A DNA stretch of 64,000 nucleotides from Berkiella sp964606325 (GTDB lineage Bacteria; Pseudomonadota; Gammaproteobacteria; Berkiellales; Berkiellaceae). A model generated the notes under the pieces. The model did no database searches and was not told the origin of the DNA. It saw nothing but the letters and a program-made list of their open reading frames with translations. The stretch lies in NCBI GenBank assembly GCA_964606325.1, contig CAZSGE010000006.1, forward strand, positions 31,963 through 95,962. Reading direction: 5' to 3'. A program made the position numbers and the translations under genes. Below are positions 34,624 to 43,052 of the stretch, one piece after another (position 1 is the stretch's first letter; each line of letters starts with the position of its first letter).

Positions 34624-35607
34624 CCTCATTTTTTCAGGAACATGAATATCGATAGGTCTAGATTTTTTTCCTTGGGGAATAAACCCATTGACAAATTCAT
34701 TGGGTGTTTTAAATACTTCTATTAAAGTGTGCGCCATCTCTAAACGAAAAGAGGTATAATCCACAGGGTTCATTGGATTAAATTGATTATTGCAGATCTG
34801 CTGGGCGTGATAACAAATTGCGGGCCCACAATCAATAGCATTGCCCTGGCGATGAATAGCTTCGGAAGTCCTTGATATGACGAAATTGTCATATGCTGCC
34901 CCATACAATGATTCAAGCAATTTTTCTGCAAAATCGAAGCAATGCCGATGTGCTGAACTTGTATTTAAATTCTCAGGCCTTGTTAAACTGTCCATGCAAG
35001 TAATTGCAAAATAATCATTATGTTTTTGAATACAAACAAAATACCAATGATTATTAAGAAACCTTGGTAAAAAAATTGCTTTGGCGTTGAGCAACCTTTG
35101 TCTATCTGCTTGATGTGCTCCCTGGGCGCTCAGCCCAAGCAAAGAAGATTCAAAAAATGTAGAATGAAGATTAGCTATATTCCCACTTGAATCTTTAGCT
35201 GATAAATGGTCAAACCATCGATTAATCACAACATCATCAAGCCACGCGTCTTGAGTTTCGTAGCCGTTTCTTAAAAAGGGTAAAAGTAGACGTGAACCGG
35301 CATTTTGTATTGAGGCCTTATAACCATGTACCGCTTGAGTTGCCAAATATTGGTATCGCGCAAAGAGATGCTCAGGGGAAGAAGCATTTTGTCTGTGCAA
35401 AAGTGGAACCATCGTCTCATACTGAGGCACCAATGATTTAGGTGGACTAAAACGTTCGATTGGAGAGCCAGATAATGAATGGCAATTGCTAGACGAATTG
35501 TCGTCCATACTGAGATCACTTTCAGTTAACGAACAAGGTTCAGTCTCTTCATCGGACTCAAAGGCCTTGCCTTGCAGATAGAGCTGTAGGGTGCCTAACA
35601 ACGACAT
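34606..35607 (-). CDS. Ulp1/SENP-like C48 cysteine protease (effector candidate)
   Basis: A 333-residue protein. The N-terminal 90 residues are Ser/Glu-rich and disordered-looking. The C48 catalytic domain is at about 115-290. AWLDDVVINRWFDHL (121-135) matches the Ulp1 substrate-binding start (WL-D-E-x-I-N). His187 lies in NNHWYFVCI, Asp206 in CMDSL, Gln254 and Cys260 in RQGNAIDCG. The Gln-to-Cys spacing of six equals that in eukaryotic Ulp1. All catalytic residues are present. In eukaryotes the fold removes SUMO or NEDD8; bacterial versions are usually translocated effectors. No secretion signal can be proven here. Confidence 0.82.
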   Translation of the reverse strand: MSLLGTLQLYLQGKAFESDEETEPCSLTESDLSMDDNSSSNCHSLSGSPIERFSPPKSLVPQYETMVPLLHRQNASSPEHLFARYQYLATQAVHGYKASIQNAGSRLLLPFLRNGYETQDAWLDDVVINRWFDHLSAKDSSGNIANLHSTFFESSLLGLSAQGAHQADRQRLLNAKAIFLPRFLNNHWYFVCIQKHNDYFAITCMDSLTRPENLNTSSAHRHCFDFAEKLLESLYGAAYDNFVISRTSEAIHRQGNAIDCGPAICYHAQQICNNQFNPMNPVDYTSFRLEMAHTLIEVFKTPNEFVNGFIPQGKKSRPIDIHVPEKMRLRGNC

Positions 35608-35699
35608 GGCATATCTCTCACAACAAATTAAGCCATTTTCTTAGAGTTAGAAAATATACTGATGCTCGCACTTTCTGTCAAGAATTTAGCTTAACAATT

Positions 35700-36065
35700 T
35701 TAAAAATAGAGTAGCTTTGATTTTTTTTCTTTCTTATTATCTTTACCTAACAAAGGTGTTTTTTCATTTTGATGGGTATACGCATACAGCTGCTCTGTCG
35801 CATGCTGCGGAGTATAAACCACACTGTTCGTTATGATATCGCCAGGTAACCCCTCATTCAACGTACGGATATGACCTTCAAAAGCCAGCTTATCACTTGC
35901 CGACGCTTTATTTGTTATGTGTTCAACTTCTTTTAGATATTTACTTAAAACGCTTTGTGTCGTATTAATGGATAAATTACTGAGTATATAGTCGATAGCG
36001 TTTTTCAACAGTGCGTTGGTTGTTGTTTCGCGCAAGGCTTTAAGATTTTGGATCCCATCTATCAT
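35700..36065 (-). CDS. Small unknown protein with acidic dileucine-like motif
   Basis: A 121-residue helical protein with a strong ribosome site (GGGAGG nine bases before the ATG). No family is recognised. The C-terminus contains NEKTPLLG, which fits the eukaryotic E-x-x-x-L-L endosomal sorting pattern, followed by a Lys-rich end (KDNKKEKKSKLLYF). It lies 92 bases upstream of the Ulp1-like gene on the same strand and may share its promoter. The motif is short and could be chance. Confidence 0.55.
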   Translation of the reverse strand: MIDGIQNLKALRETTTNALLKNAIDYILSNLSINTTQSVLSKYLKEVEHITNKASASDKLAFEGHIRTLNEGLPGDIITNSVVYTPQHATEQLYAYTHQNEKTPLLGKDNKKEKKSKLLYF

Positions 36066-36122
36066 GATGCTAACCTCCCTGTCAGCTTTGAAAGAGTGAA
36101 CTATTTTCTTATTTTTGTGCTT

Positions 36123-36875
36123 TTATATCAGTGGATTTTTCCAGTAATTTTCTGAAGTGATATGTCCTTTCTCTTGATGATGATTTACCTTTAATCCTCT
36201 TTGAGTCAAGCATTTCGTTACATCATTTACCATCGCTGGATTTCCACACAACATCACCTGGGCATTATCAGCACGAATCGACAAACCAAGGTGTTGTTCT
36301 AAAGCACCACTTTGCAAAAGAGACGGCACTCTGTCATTAAAGGCATTCAATGCTCTTTCGCGTGTCACAATATTGAGGGAATGAAACTGATGAGCGTGTT
36401 TCTCTTTTAAAGCGCTGATAACATCTTGATGCGTTAACTCGTTGCTCAAACGTACACTATGAATCAGCACTATTTTTTTAAATCTGTGCCAAGGAGGCGA
36501 TGTTTTCAACATTGACAAAAAAGGCCCTAAGCCTGTCCCTGTTGCGATACACCATAATACATCGGCATCATCAATTTCATCTAATATAAAACGTCCATGT
36601 GCTTTTTCTGAAATCCAAACGGTATCGTTGCGCGACAACGATGCCAATGGTGGCGTCAAAAGACCTTCTTTAACTAAGGTGTAATATATTTCATAAATAG
36701 GTTCGGACGGCGCATTGAGCAAAGAATAGGGCCTAAATAATTTTAAATTGGTGTCAAGACACACTTGTACAAATTGGCCAGGAATGAAGTCAATGAGAGG
36801 TGCTTCAAAAGATAATGAAAAGAGTCCTGGCGCCCATTGTTTATTGCCAATAACTTTTCCAGAAAGCCATTTCAT
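36123..36875 (-). CDS. fpr: Ferredoxin/flavodoxin-NADP+ reductase
   Basis: A 250-residue FNR-family enzyme. FAD-binding is seen in FIPGQFVQVCLD and LFRPYSLLNAP (the RxYS motif is present). The NADP site is CIATGTGLGPFLSML. The C-terminal MLCGNPAMVND is typical, ending in TSENYWKNPLI. It passes electrons between NADPH and ferredoxin or flavodoxin. Its start overlaps the hemY stop by four bases, so it is the last gene of the hemXY unit. Confidence 0.93.
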   Translation of the reverse strand: MKWLSGKVIGNKQWAPGLFSLSFEAPLIDFIPGQFVQVCLDTNLKLFRPYSLLNAPSEPIYEIYYTLVKEGLLTPPLASLSRNDTVWISEKAHGRFILDEIDDADVLWCIATGTGLGPFLSMLKTSPPWHRFKKIVLIHSVRLSNELTHQDVISALKEKHAHQFHSLNIVTRERALNAFNDRVPSLLQSGALEQHLGLSIRADNAQVMLCGNPAMVNDVTKCLTQRGLKVNHHQEKGHITSENYWKNPLI

Positions 36876-38095
36876 CCCATTTCCACAGTGTCTTTCGTTG
36901 GGCTGTTTTTAATAATTGCAGGCATCGCGAGCATTAGTCCTTTCTTAAAATACTGTGCACCCAAAGCCGGTTTGTTCATTTTTTCTAATAATGAACCTAA
37001 CGCTGCGTAAGTTTCTGGATCCGGTTGCAAACTCAGGCTTGCTTCAAAATAGCGCTGAGCTTTACCCCAAAGTTGTTGTTCCTCACATAATCGACCCAAC
37101 GTTAATAATAGGCCTGGGCTTGAGGGATGCTGATGCAACCAACTTTCTGCTAAATTTAATACCTTTTGTGGGGACGGATGAGACAGATGGCCATACAAAC
37201 GAATAAGCTCTTCTTGCCAATCGTGTTTTAAGGCAGCACGCAGAATATTTTCAGCATCAATTGGGTTATCACTTTTAAGAAGCGCTTTAACATAAGTGCT
37301 TGCTATCTCGCCTTGTGTTTTGCATTCCTTGGGTATTCTTTGCCAAAATTGATTGAGCTCATCTACAGAACCTTTTGCTTTTTCCTGTAACAATTGATAA
37401 TAAACAGTTTTTTCTATTTGTTTATAATCACTACTACTTAACGCATGGTAATGCTTGAGTCTGGGCAAGAGCTCCTTAAGCTTTTCCCAATCATGTAATT
37501 GTAAATAAATTTTCTGTAATAACGTTAGCATATAAGGATGATTTGGCGCTTTATGACTCAATTGGTTTAGCGTAGCTAAACTTTGTTCATATTGCCGATG
37601 CTTATATTGCAGATCCGCTTGTGTTAAGCCGATAGCCACTTCAGACTCAGGCGTCAACTTTTGCGCACGACGTAAATAGCCGTCGCGCTTATCATCTTTT
37701 CCTTGCTCTTGGGCTGCTTTGGCAGCTGATAGGTAATTTAACCAAGGGATATCGCTATATTGCGCGCCCTGCACCAACAAACGTTCTGCTTTTGCCCAAT
37801 GACCTTCAGCTAAAGCGACCAATCCTTTACTGGTCAGTCGTTTTGCACGGCTCTGATGATAGTGACTTGAAAGGTTTGTTAAAAATTTTGTTGCTTTCAC
37901 CAGACCAGCAAAGAGAGAAACAATCGCGTGTAAAACAGCATAAATAACAACGATTGATAGTGCACCAAACCATAACGGCACGTCCACGCGCCAGCCGCCT
38001 AATGTCACTATCATCATGCCTGGATCATGCTGTAAACTCAAACCTACCCACGTAGCAATCCCAAGCGCAATTAAAGCGATGAATACATATTTCAT
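36872..38095 (-). CDS. hemY: HemY TPR-domain inner-membrane protein
   Basis: A 407-residue protein with two N-terminal transmembrane helices (about residues 3-20 and 42-65, HemY_N domain). TPR-type helical repeats follow to the end (for example EGHWAKAERLLVQGA, DPETYAALGSLLEKMNKPALG). It belongs to the hemCDXY neighbourhood of gammaproteobacteria. The exact role in haem metabolism is not settled. It overlaps hemX and fpr by four bases each, which implies coupling. Confidence 0.92.
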   Translation of the reverse strand: MKYVFIALIALGIATWVGLSLQHDPGMMIVTLGGWRVDVPLWFGALSIVVIYAVLHAIVSLFAGLVKATKFLTNLSSHYHQSRAKRLTSKGLVALAEGHWAKAERLLVQGAQYSDIPWLNYLSAAKAAQEQGKDDKRDGYLRRAQKLTPESEVAIGLTQADLQYKHRQYEQSLATLNQLSHKAPNHPYMLTLLQKIYLQLHDWEKLKELLPRLKHYHALSSSDYKQIEKTVYYQLLQEKAKGSVDELNQFWQRIPKECKTQGEIASTYVKALLKSDNPIDAENILRAALKHDWQEELIRLYGHLSHPSPQKVLNLAESWLHQHPSSPGLLLTLGRLCEEQQLWGKAQRYFEASLSLQPDPETYAALGSLLEKMNKPALGAQYFKKGLMLAMPAIIKNSPTKDTVEMG

Positions 38096-39588
38096 TGGAC
38101 GTCTCTTTGTGGCAATTTTTGTGTCGGCTTATTTACAAATTCAATCATTGCTTTTGATAACGCCTGCACAGAATCTGAAATATCGGGCATAGAAATATCG
38201 ATATTTTGCTGCTCAAGCTCTTTAATTTGACTTAACAACTCTTTTTGCAAAGTATCGTCTGCGAAATACTCATTGAGCCAAACCGTCATTGATTGTAAGT
38301 TTTGATGATAGATCTTATTTTCACCTTGTAAAATTGCCCACCTTGCTTGTTCATTCATCAATTTCAGGGTATACAATATTTGCGCTTGTTCCTGTTGCGT
38401 TAGCGCAAGTGGAATTGAGTTTTGCGCAACCTGCGTTATTTTGATAATACTTTTGAGTTCTTGCCAAGTACGCCAAAGTGCTTTTTCCCAGGTGCTCATA
38501 TTGGTATCAGCGTTTTCTGGGGCGCGAAGATTACTTGCCGAGCCATTGGATACCGATTTAAAATGTAATTGATTAAATTGATTACTGACTAATCCAAGTT
38601 GCTCCCACAAAGCTTGGCGATTGATATCTGGATAGTTGCGCAATTTGGCGATGTCTTTTGCCAACACGTCTCGAACCCACAATAAAGCGGGGTTGCCAAG
38701 ACGACTAATCCGCTCATCTGCTGAAGTAAGTTGCGCCAGCGCTGTCGTAACATCTTGCGCTGTTTTTAACCGCTCATTAGCCATAAAGGCCAAATAATTT
38801 GCTTCCGCTAGCACCCAATCTGTGTTGCCTGACAAGGTCACTAAATTCGCTTGTGCATTCATGAGCTGCTGTTTGAGTTCACTCATGGCGTGCTGCGCTT
38901 GCTCTGACTTCACATTCTGATCTTGCATTTGAATCAGCGTTTTTTTGGTTTGTTCACTTAAAGCTTGTACAGAGCCTTGTTCATCCGATGTTTGCTTTTG
39001 CAACTCAGAAAGCTGTTGATAAGTAGCATTGGCGTAGTAACCTAAAACAATCACGGCAACCAATGAAACAACACTGAAAAACAATGCACCATTTCCACCT
39101 GAACCGCCACTGGGGGGCTTCTCACGATAAGAAGGCGTTTCAGGTGGCATATTACCGCCACCGCTATAAGGTTGTTTTGGTGATTCATTTTCAGAGCTGC
39201 TGCTTGCATAACTCGCCGCCACTCTTGGGGGCTCAGATACTTGGGATGGAAAAATCTCTTGTCTGGGCAAAGTTGGAGCTGTCTTTGGCGTTACGGGTGG
39301 CAATGTGGGGGTAATTTTGGGCTCAACTTTTGGCTGTGATTGCACAGGCGTTGCGGGTGTGATGCTTTCCTGAACTTTTTGTTGTGGCTGTGGCATCGTT
39401 GTCGTCGTTTTGGGCATGCTCCCAATATCAACCGGACTACTGATAATATGCGTTGGCTCTGTTGGCATTATCTCGCTTGGCACATCGGTATCTTTTTTCT
39501 TTTTACCATAATGGGTTACCACCACTTGCTTTGGTGTAGGTGGTTTTTTGTCGCCAGGGGAATTGTTATCTGTATCGTCCATTGACAT
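38092..39588 (-). CDS. hemX: HemX family membrane protein
   Basis: A 498-residue protein: a Pro/Thr/Gln-rich cytoplasmic N-terminus of about 165 residues (unusually long), one transmembrane helix (about 168-188), a coiled coil (about 190-245), and the HemX periplasmic domain. The domain contains WVLAEANYLAFMANERL and LRAPENAD-type sequence. Role unproven; it is linked with haem biosynthesis by position. Its normal upstream neighbour hemD is separated from it here by a gene on the other strand. Confidence 0.9.
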   Translation of the reverse strand: MSMDDTDNNSPGDKKPPTPKQVVVTHYGKKKKDTDVPSEIMPTEPTHIISSPVDIGSMPKTTTTMPQPQQKVQESITPATPVQSQPKVEPKITPTLPPVTPKTAPTLPRQEIFPSQVSEPPRVAASYASSSSENESPKQPYSGGGNMPPETPSYREKPPSGGSGGNGALFFSVVSLVAVIVLGYYANATYQQLSELQKQTSDEQGSVQALSEQTKKTLIQMQDQNVKSEQAQHAMSELKQQLMNAQANLVTLSGNTDWVLAEANYLAFMANERLKTAQDVTTALAQLTSADERISRLGNPALLWVRDVLAKDIAKLRNYPDINRQALWEQLGLVSNQFNQLHFKSVSNGSASNLRAPENADTNMSTWEKALWRTWQELKSIIKITQVAQNSIPLALTQQEQAQILYTLKLMNEQARWAILQGENKIYHQNLQSMTVWLNEYFADDTLQKELLSQIKELEQQNIDISMPDISDSVQALSKAMIEFVNKPTQKLPQRDVQ

Positions 39589-39785
39589 TGCCTTCTTATC
39601 CTCAAAACTTTACTTCACTCATCATAAAGCATTTTGCTTGGCTACTTCTATTACGATAGGTCACTGGAAGACTTTTGGCTATTTAAACAGCGCATTAGCA
39701 GGCTTTGTACCCTCTTTTGTATCCATAAAATCCGATAAACGGCTTTTTTGATCAGATTGCTAACCGCAATATTAAGTTTGTTTAA

Positions 39786-39815
39786 TTGATAACAAACAGC
39801 AAACAATAGTATGAT
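39786..39815 (+). promoter_or_regulatory. Sigma-70 type promoter of the inserted coiled-coil gene
   Basis: TTGATA at 39786-39791 and TATGAT at 39810-39815 are separated by 18 bases, each matching five of six consensus bases. The ATG follows 39 bases later. Confidence 0.6.
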
Positions 39816-39854
39816 TTATGACTAACAAATTATTCATTTAAAGAGAGAACTGTC

Positions 39855-41213
39855 ATGCTATTAGGAACAGATCCCGCACTCGAGCCTATTGCGGCGCCAC
39901 CAGCGCCACCAGCACCGCCACCGCCCCCCATGCCAGTTGCGAAAAAGAAAGATAACGCTCAAAACAGCGCTGAGGTTGAAAGTCTTAAAGCCATTGTGGC
40001 CAAATTAAATGAGCGCATAGCAAACGGTGATAGCATAGCTGAACGCGAATATGATCAACTTAAAACAGAACACACTAACAACTTATCCGCCTTTACCAAA
40101 CTTGTTAGCGCAAGCGAAACCAAAGTAAAAGCATTAGAAGAAGAGCACAATACGCATGCAGCGCTTTTGTCTCAAGAAACAACGTTTATTCAAAATAAAC
40201 AAAAAGATCTAAATAGGCAACTGGAAACGCTAGCCCTGCAAAAAGCCAAATTTTCACAATTAGCACATGAAATCGACACGACAGCCAAAGAAGTTCAAGC
40301 GCAATTAACCATTATTGCACAAAAAGAACAAACTATATTACCTCGCTTAAAAGCAAATGTTGCAAAAACAGAAGAAGCACTTAATAAAGCCAAAGCTGAA
40401 CTTGCTGATTTACGTAAACAAAGAGAAAAATTGGCAGCGCTATCGCAAGCCGTGCCTGCAAGATCTAAAATCAAACAAGCTCCACTGTTGAGCGCTGATA
40501 TCGACTTCCAAACCTGGATCGAGAGCCAACTGTTAGGTGGGTTATATTTAGCTTACCTGAAAAAATTTATCGATAAAGATCAAGATGAAGAAGTGATAGC
40601 AAGATACCAAGCCCTGACTAATCCAGCTGCACGAAAGATTTTACCGACATTATCACTAGTCGCTATTTTAGGCATCGCTGCAGGCGTTATTCGCCGTGCA
40701 GATGATAAACGATATACGGATGCAACTCCTTTAAGGGATACAACGATTGATAATAGCAGAATTTGGTTGTTGCAAGCTTTATTAGAAGAATTTTATACGG
40801 CTAATCCTGCATTTAAACCTGTTCATGCAGCCCAATTCTCTGCCGATCCAAGCGACATGCCTACTTTTATCAAAGCCGTTCTTGAAGCTTTGAATAAAGC
40901 GGTTATTGGAGCTCAACCCAAAGAAACACCAAAAGCTGTGCCTGTTGTGATTGAACCAACAAAACCACAGCTACCCGCAGTGACGCTCCGAAAAGCAGAA
41001 GTTACTTCTGTCGCTGTTCCACCCAAAGTACAACTACCTGCTTTTGAGCTTAAGAAAGCCCAAGCGCCAAACGTTGTTACAAAACGTGCTTTGCCAGCGG
41101 CACATGTACAACCAGCGTTGAGACGTGTGGAGCAAGTTATAGCAACTGATTGTAAAATTGAAGTTGAATCACTCAAGGATGATAGCAGATCGGTACTTAC
41201 AGCTTCCCATTAA
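39855..41213 (+). CDS. Coiled-coil protein of unknown function inserted in the hem cluster (effector candidate)
   Basis: A 452-residue protein. It opens with a Pro/Ala low-complexity stretch (residues about 10-27, APPAPPAPPPPP), then a long coiled coil (about 38-205). A helical domain follows (about 215-345), then a Lys/Pro/Val tail with repeated TLRKAEV and ELKKAQA units. It has no signal peptide and no known domain. It runs opposite to the hem genes, has its own promoter, and its last 17 bases overlap the 3' end of hemD. This suggests acquisition into an older hemCDXY operon. Confidence 0.62.
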   Translation: MLLGTDPALEPIAAPPAPPAPPPPPMPVAKKKDNAQNSAEVESLKAIVAKLNERIANGDSIAEREYDQLKTEHTNNLSAFTKLVSASETKVKALEEEHNTHAALLSQETTFIQNKQKDLNRQLETLALQKAKFSQLAHEIDTTAKEVQAQLTIIAQKEQTILPRLKANVAKTEEALNKAKAELADLRKQREKLAALSQAVPARSKIKQAPLLSADIDFQTWIESQLLGGLYLAYLKKFIDKDQDEEVIARYQALTNPAARKILPTLSLVAILGIAAGVIRRADDKRYTDATPLRDTTIDNSRIWLLQALLEEFYTANPAFKPVHAAQFSADPSDMPTFIKAVLEALNKAVIGAQPKETPKAVPVVIEPTKPQLPAVTLRKAEVTSVAVPPKVQLPAFELKKAQAPNVVTKRALPAAHVQPALRRVEQVIATDCKIEVESLKDDSRSVLTASH

Positions 41214-41973
41214 CCAAAAATGCATTACAAGCATCCCTAATGGCGCCATCACTGGCGCCATTAGCAACACCAATGCGTTCAAATCCCAATCCTTTTGCCT
41301 GTTGATAAATTCTATCACTGACGACAATCAGGGCTTGCTTTAAAAGCCAAGGCTTATCATAGTCGCTTGCTAAGGCTAATAAATTTTCAACGATGCGACT
41401 ACTGGTCGCTATAAAACACACTTTAGTTTTTGATTTTAGATGTATCAGTGGCGTTAACGAATGTAATGATTTTTCTTGCTTGTAAACTTTTATCCATTGA
41501 ATCTTTGCGCCACGCGCGCTTAGCGTATCCGCTAGCACTGTGCGACCATCAAGACCTGCTAAAATAACGACTTTTTTATGGGCAATATGATGTGGTTGCA
41601 AAAAATCTTCCGTTAGCACACTTTCACTAGTGCTACCCATCGGCGCGGTAAAATTCACTTTTAATGATGGTTTTTTTGTTTGAAGCGCATTGGTCGTGGC
41701 TTGCCCCATGGTCAAGATAAAAGTACGCGCAGTTATTGCTGACATTAACGCTGCCGGTGCACAATGCACCGCATTTGCACTCGTCACAATCAAATAATCC
41801 GCTGTTTGCAAGCTTTGGCGCCATGTTGCAAGTTGAGTGCTATCATAATTCAACGGAATAATATCTATTAAGGGAACCACACTTGTATGTGCTTTGTCTG
41901 CTTGTAAGCACTTAACCAATCCTTGCGCTTGATGTTCGGGACGCAAAATAACGATATGCCAATCTTGCAACAC
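41197..41973 (-). CDS. hemD: Uroporphyrinogen-III synthase
   Basis: A 258-residue enzyme that closes and inverts the D ring of hydroxymethylbilane. The family is poorly conserved; supporting landmarks are VTSANAVHCAPAAL, a PMGSTSESVL segment, AGLDGRTVLADTLSARGA, and CFIATSSRIVENLLAL near the C-terminus. It starts one base after the hemC stop codon. Together with the hemC link this makes the call firm. The 3' end is overlapped by the coiled-coil gene and contains a 12-base perfect hairpin. Confidence 0.92.
   Translation of the reverse strand: MLQDWHIVILRPEHQAQGLVKCLQADKAHTSVVPLIDIIPLNYDSTQLATWRQSLQTADYLIVTSANAVHCAPAALMSAITARTFILTMGQATTNALQTKKPSLKVNFTAPMGSTSESVLTEDFLQPHHIAHKKVVILAGLDGRTVLADTLSARGAKIQWIKVYKQEKSLHSLTPLIHLKSKTKVCFIATSSRIVENLLALASDYDKPWLLKQALIVVSDRIYQQAKGLGFERIGVANGASDGAIRDACNAFLVNGKL
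41237..41264. repeat. Perfect 12-base stem-loop inside the hemD 3' end
   Basis: CTAATGGCGCCA, loop TCAC, TGGCGCCATTAG. It lies inside hemD coding sequence and 24 bases past the stop of the convergent coiled-coil gene. It could act as a factor-assisted terminator for that gene. There is no T run. Confidence 0.6.
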
Positions 41974-41974
41974 A

Positions 41975-42913
41975 CTAGGTTCCTGTGATTTCGTTAATAA
42001 TATCCATCGCGCCTTGACTCACCAGATGCTGCGCAACTTGTTCCCCTAGCGCGACTGGATCAGTTGAAGGACCTTGCGCGCAGGATTCTAATAATATTAA
42101 TTTCTCAGGGTGGCCAACTCTACCCGTTAAACGCAATACATTATCGTGCAAAGTGGCAAAACCTGCCACCGGTACCTGACAATTTCCGCCCAATGCCGCA
42201 TTCATCGCTCGCTCTGCCTGCACACACAATCTGGTAGGCAAATGATCTAAAACTGATAATATGTCTTGTGTATTTTCATCATCTAATCGACATTCTATCC
42301 CTAGTGCACCCTGCCCTACTGCAGGCAATAATTCATGAGCTTCAAATGTTTGTGTGATATGCGCACCTAAATTGAGTCTTGCTAAACCAGCTTGTGCCAA
42401 CACAATGGCATCATATTCGCCCTGTTCGCATTTTTTTAAACGTGTATCAACATTCCCGCGCAAAGGTAAATAGATCAAATCATTACGCAACATTTTTAAT
42501 TGAACTGTTCTTCTTAAGCTCGAAGTGCCTACCTTTGCCCCAGCAGGTAAAGATGTAAAGTTGTGCCCCTTTGGACAAACCCACGCATCAAAGGGAGACG
42601 CTCGCTCGCTTAATGTGGTTAAGCCTAAACCTTCAGGGAAAGTTGCCGGTACATCTTTTAAAGAATGCACCGCGATATCGGCTTCCTTCGCTAAGAGCGC
42701 TTGCTCTAACTCTTTGACAAAAACAGCTTTGCCGCCAATTTTGGATAACGGTGTATTATCTATTTGCGAAAGATCGCCGGTTGTTTTAATGCCAATAATT
42801 TCCACATCTAACTGATTATGGTGCGCTAATAGTTGTGTACGCACGTAATGAGCTTGCCACATAGCAAGTGCACTCATTCGGGTAACTATTCTTAGTCGGC
42901 GGGTGTTGGCCAT
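41975..42913 (-). CDS. hemC: Hydroxymethylbilane synthase (porphobilinogen deaminase)
   Basis: A 312-residue enzyme that links four porphobilinogens. The start MANTRRLRIVTRMSALAMWQ is chosen over a reading frame that extends 54 bases into a palindrome. Landmarks are HSLKDVPATFPEGL, VGTSSLRRTVQL, LPLRGNVDTRL and LGGNCQVPVAG, with the cysteine that carries the dipyrromethane cofactor. It lies downstream of algR on the same strand, as in Pseudomonas. Confidence 0.97.
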   Translation of the reverse strand: MANTRRLRIVTRMSALAMWQAHYVRTQLLAHHNQLDVEIIGIKTTGDLSQIDNTPLSKIGGKAVFVKELEQALLAKEADIAVHSLKDVPATFPEGLGLTTLSERASPFDAWVCPKGHNFTSLPAGAKVGTSSLRRTVQLKMLRNDLIYLPLRGNVDTRLKKCEQGEYDAIVLAQAGLARLNLGAHITQTFEAHELLPAVGQGALGIECRLDDENTQDILSVLDHLPTRLCVQAERAMNAALGGNCQVPVAGFATLHDNVLRLTGRVGHPEKLILLESCAQGPSTDPVALGEQVAQHLVSQGAMDIINEITGT

Positions 42914-42952
42914 AAAATGCTCATCTAAAATGAGAGCTATCTTATCTGTGAG

Positions 42953-43025
42953 AGAGGGCAGACACAAGGTCTGCCCCTACAGCAAATAACAATCGCAGTA
43001 GGGGCAGACCTTGTGTCTGCCCTCT
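42953..43025. repeat. Large nested palindrome between algR and hemC
   Basis: Two perfect 28-base arms (42953-42980 and 42998-43025) in inverted orientation around a 17-base spacer. Each arm holds its own hairpin: GGGCAGAC and GTCTGCCC around five bases. The element is GC-rich and looks like two REP units head to head. It sits in the hemC leader, 40 bases before the ATG, and could influence read-through from algR. Confidence 0.85.
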
Positions 43026-43052
43026 TAAAATAGGCAAAATAAAAAGAGAATT

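Noticed and set aside
42914..42967. Upstream in-frame extension of hemC into the palindrome
   Set aside because: Reads through repeat sequence and lacks homology; MANTRRLRI matches the family start.
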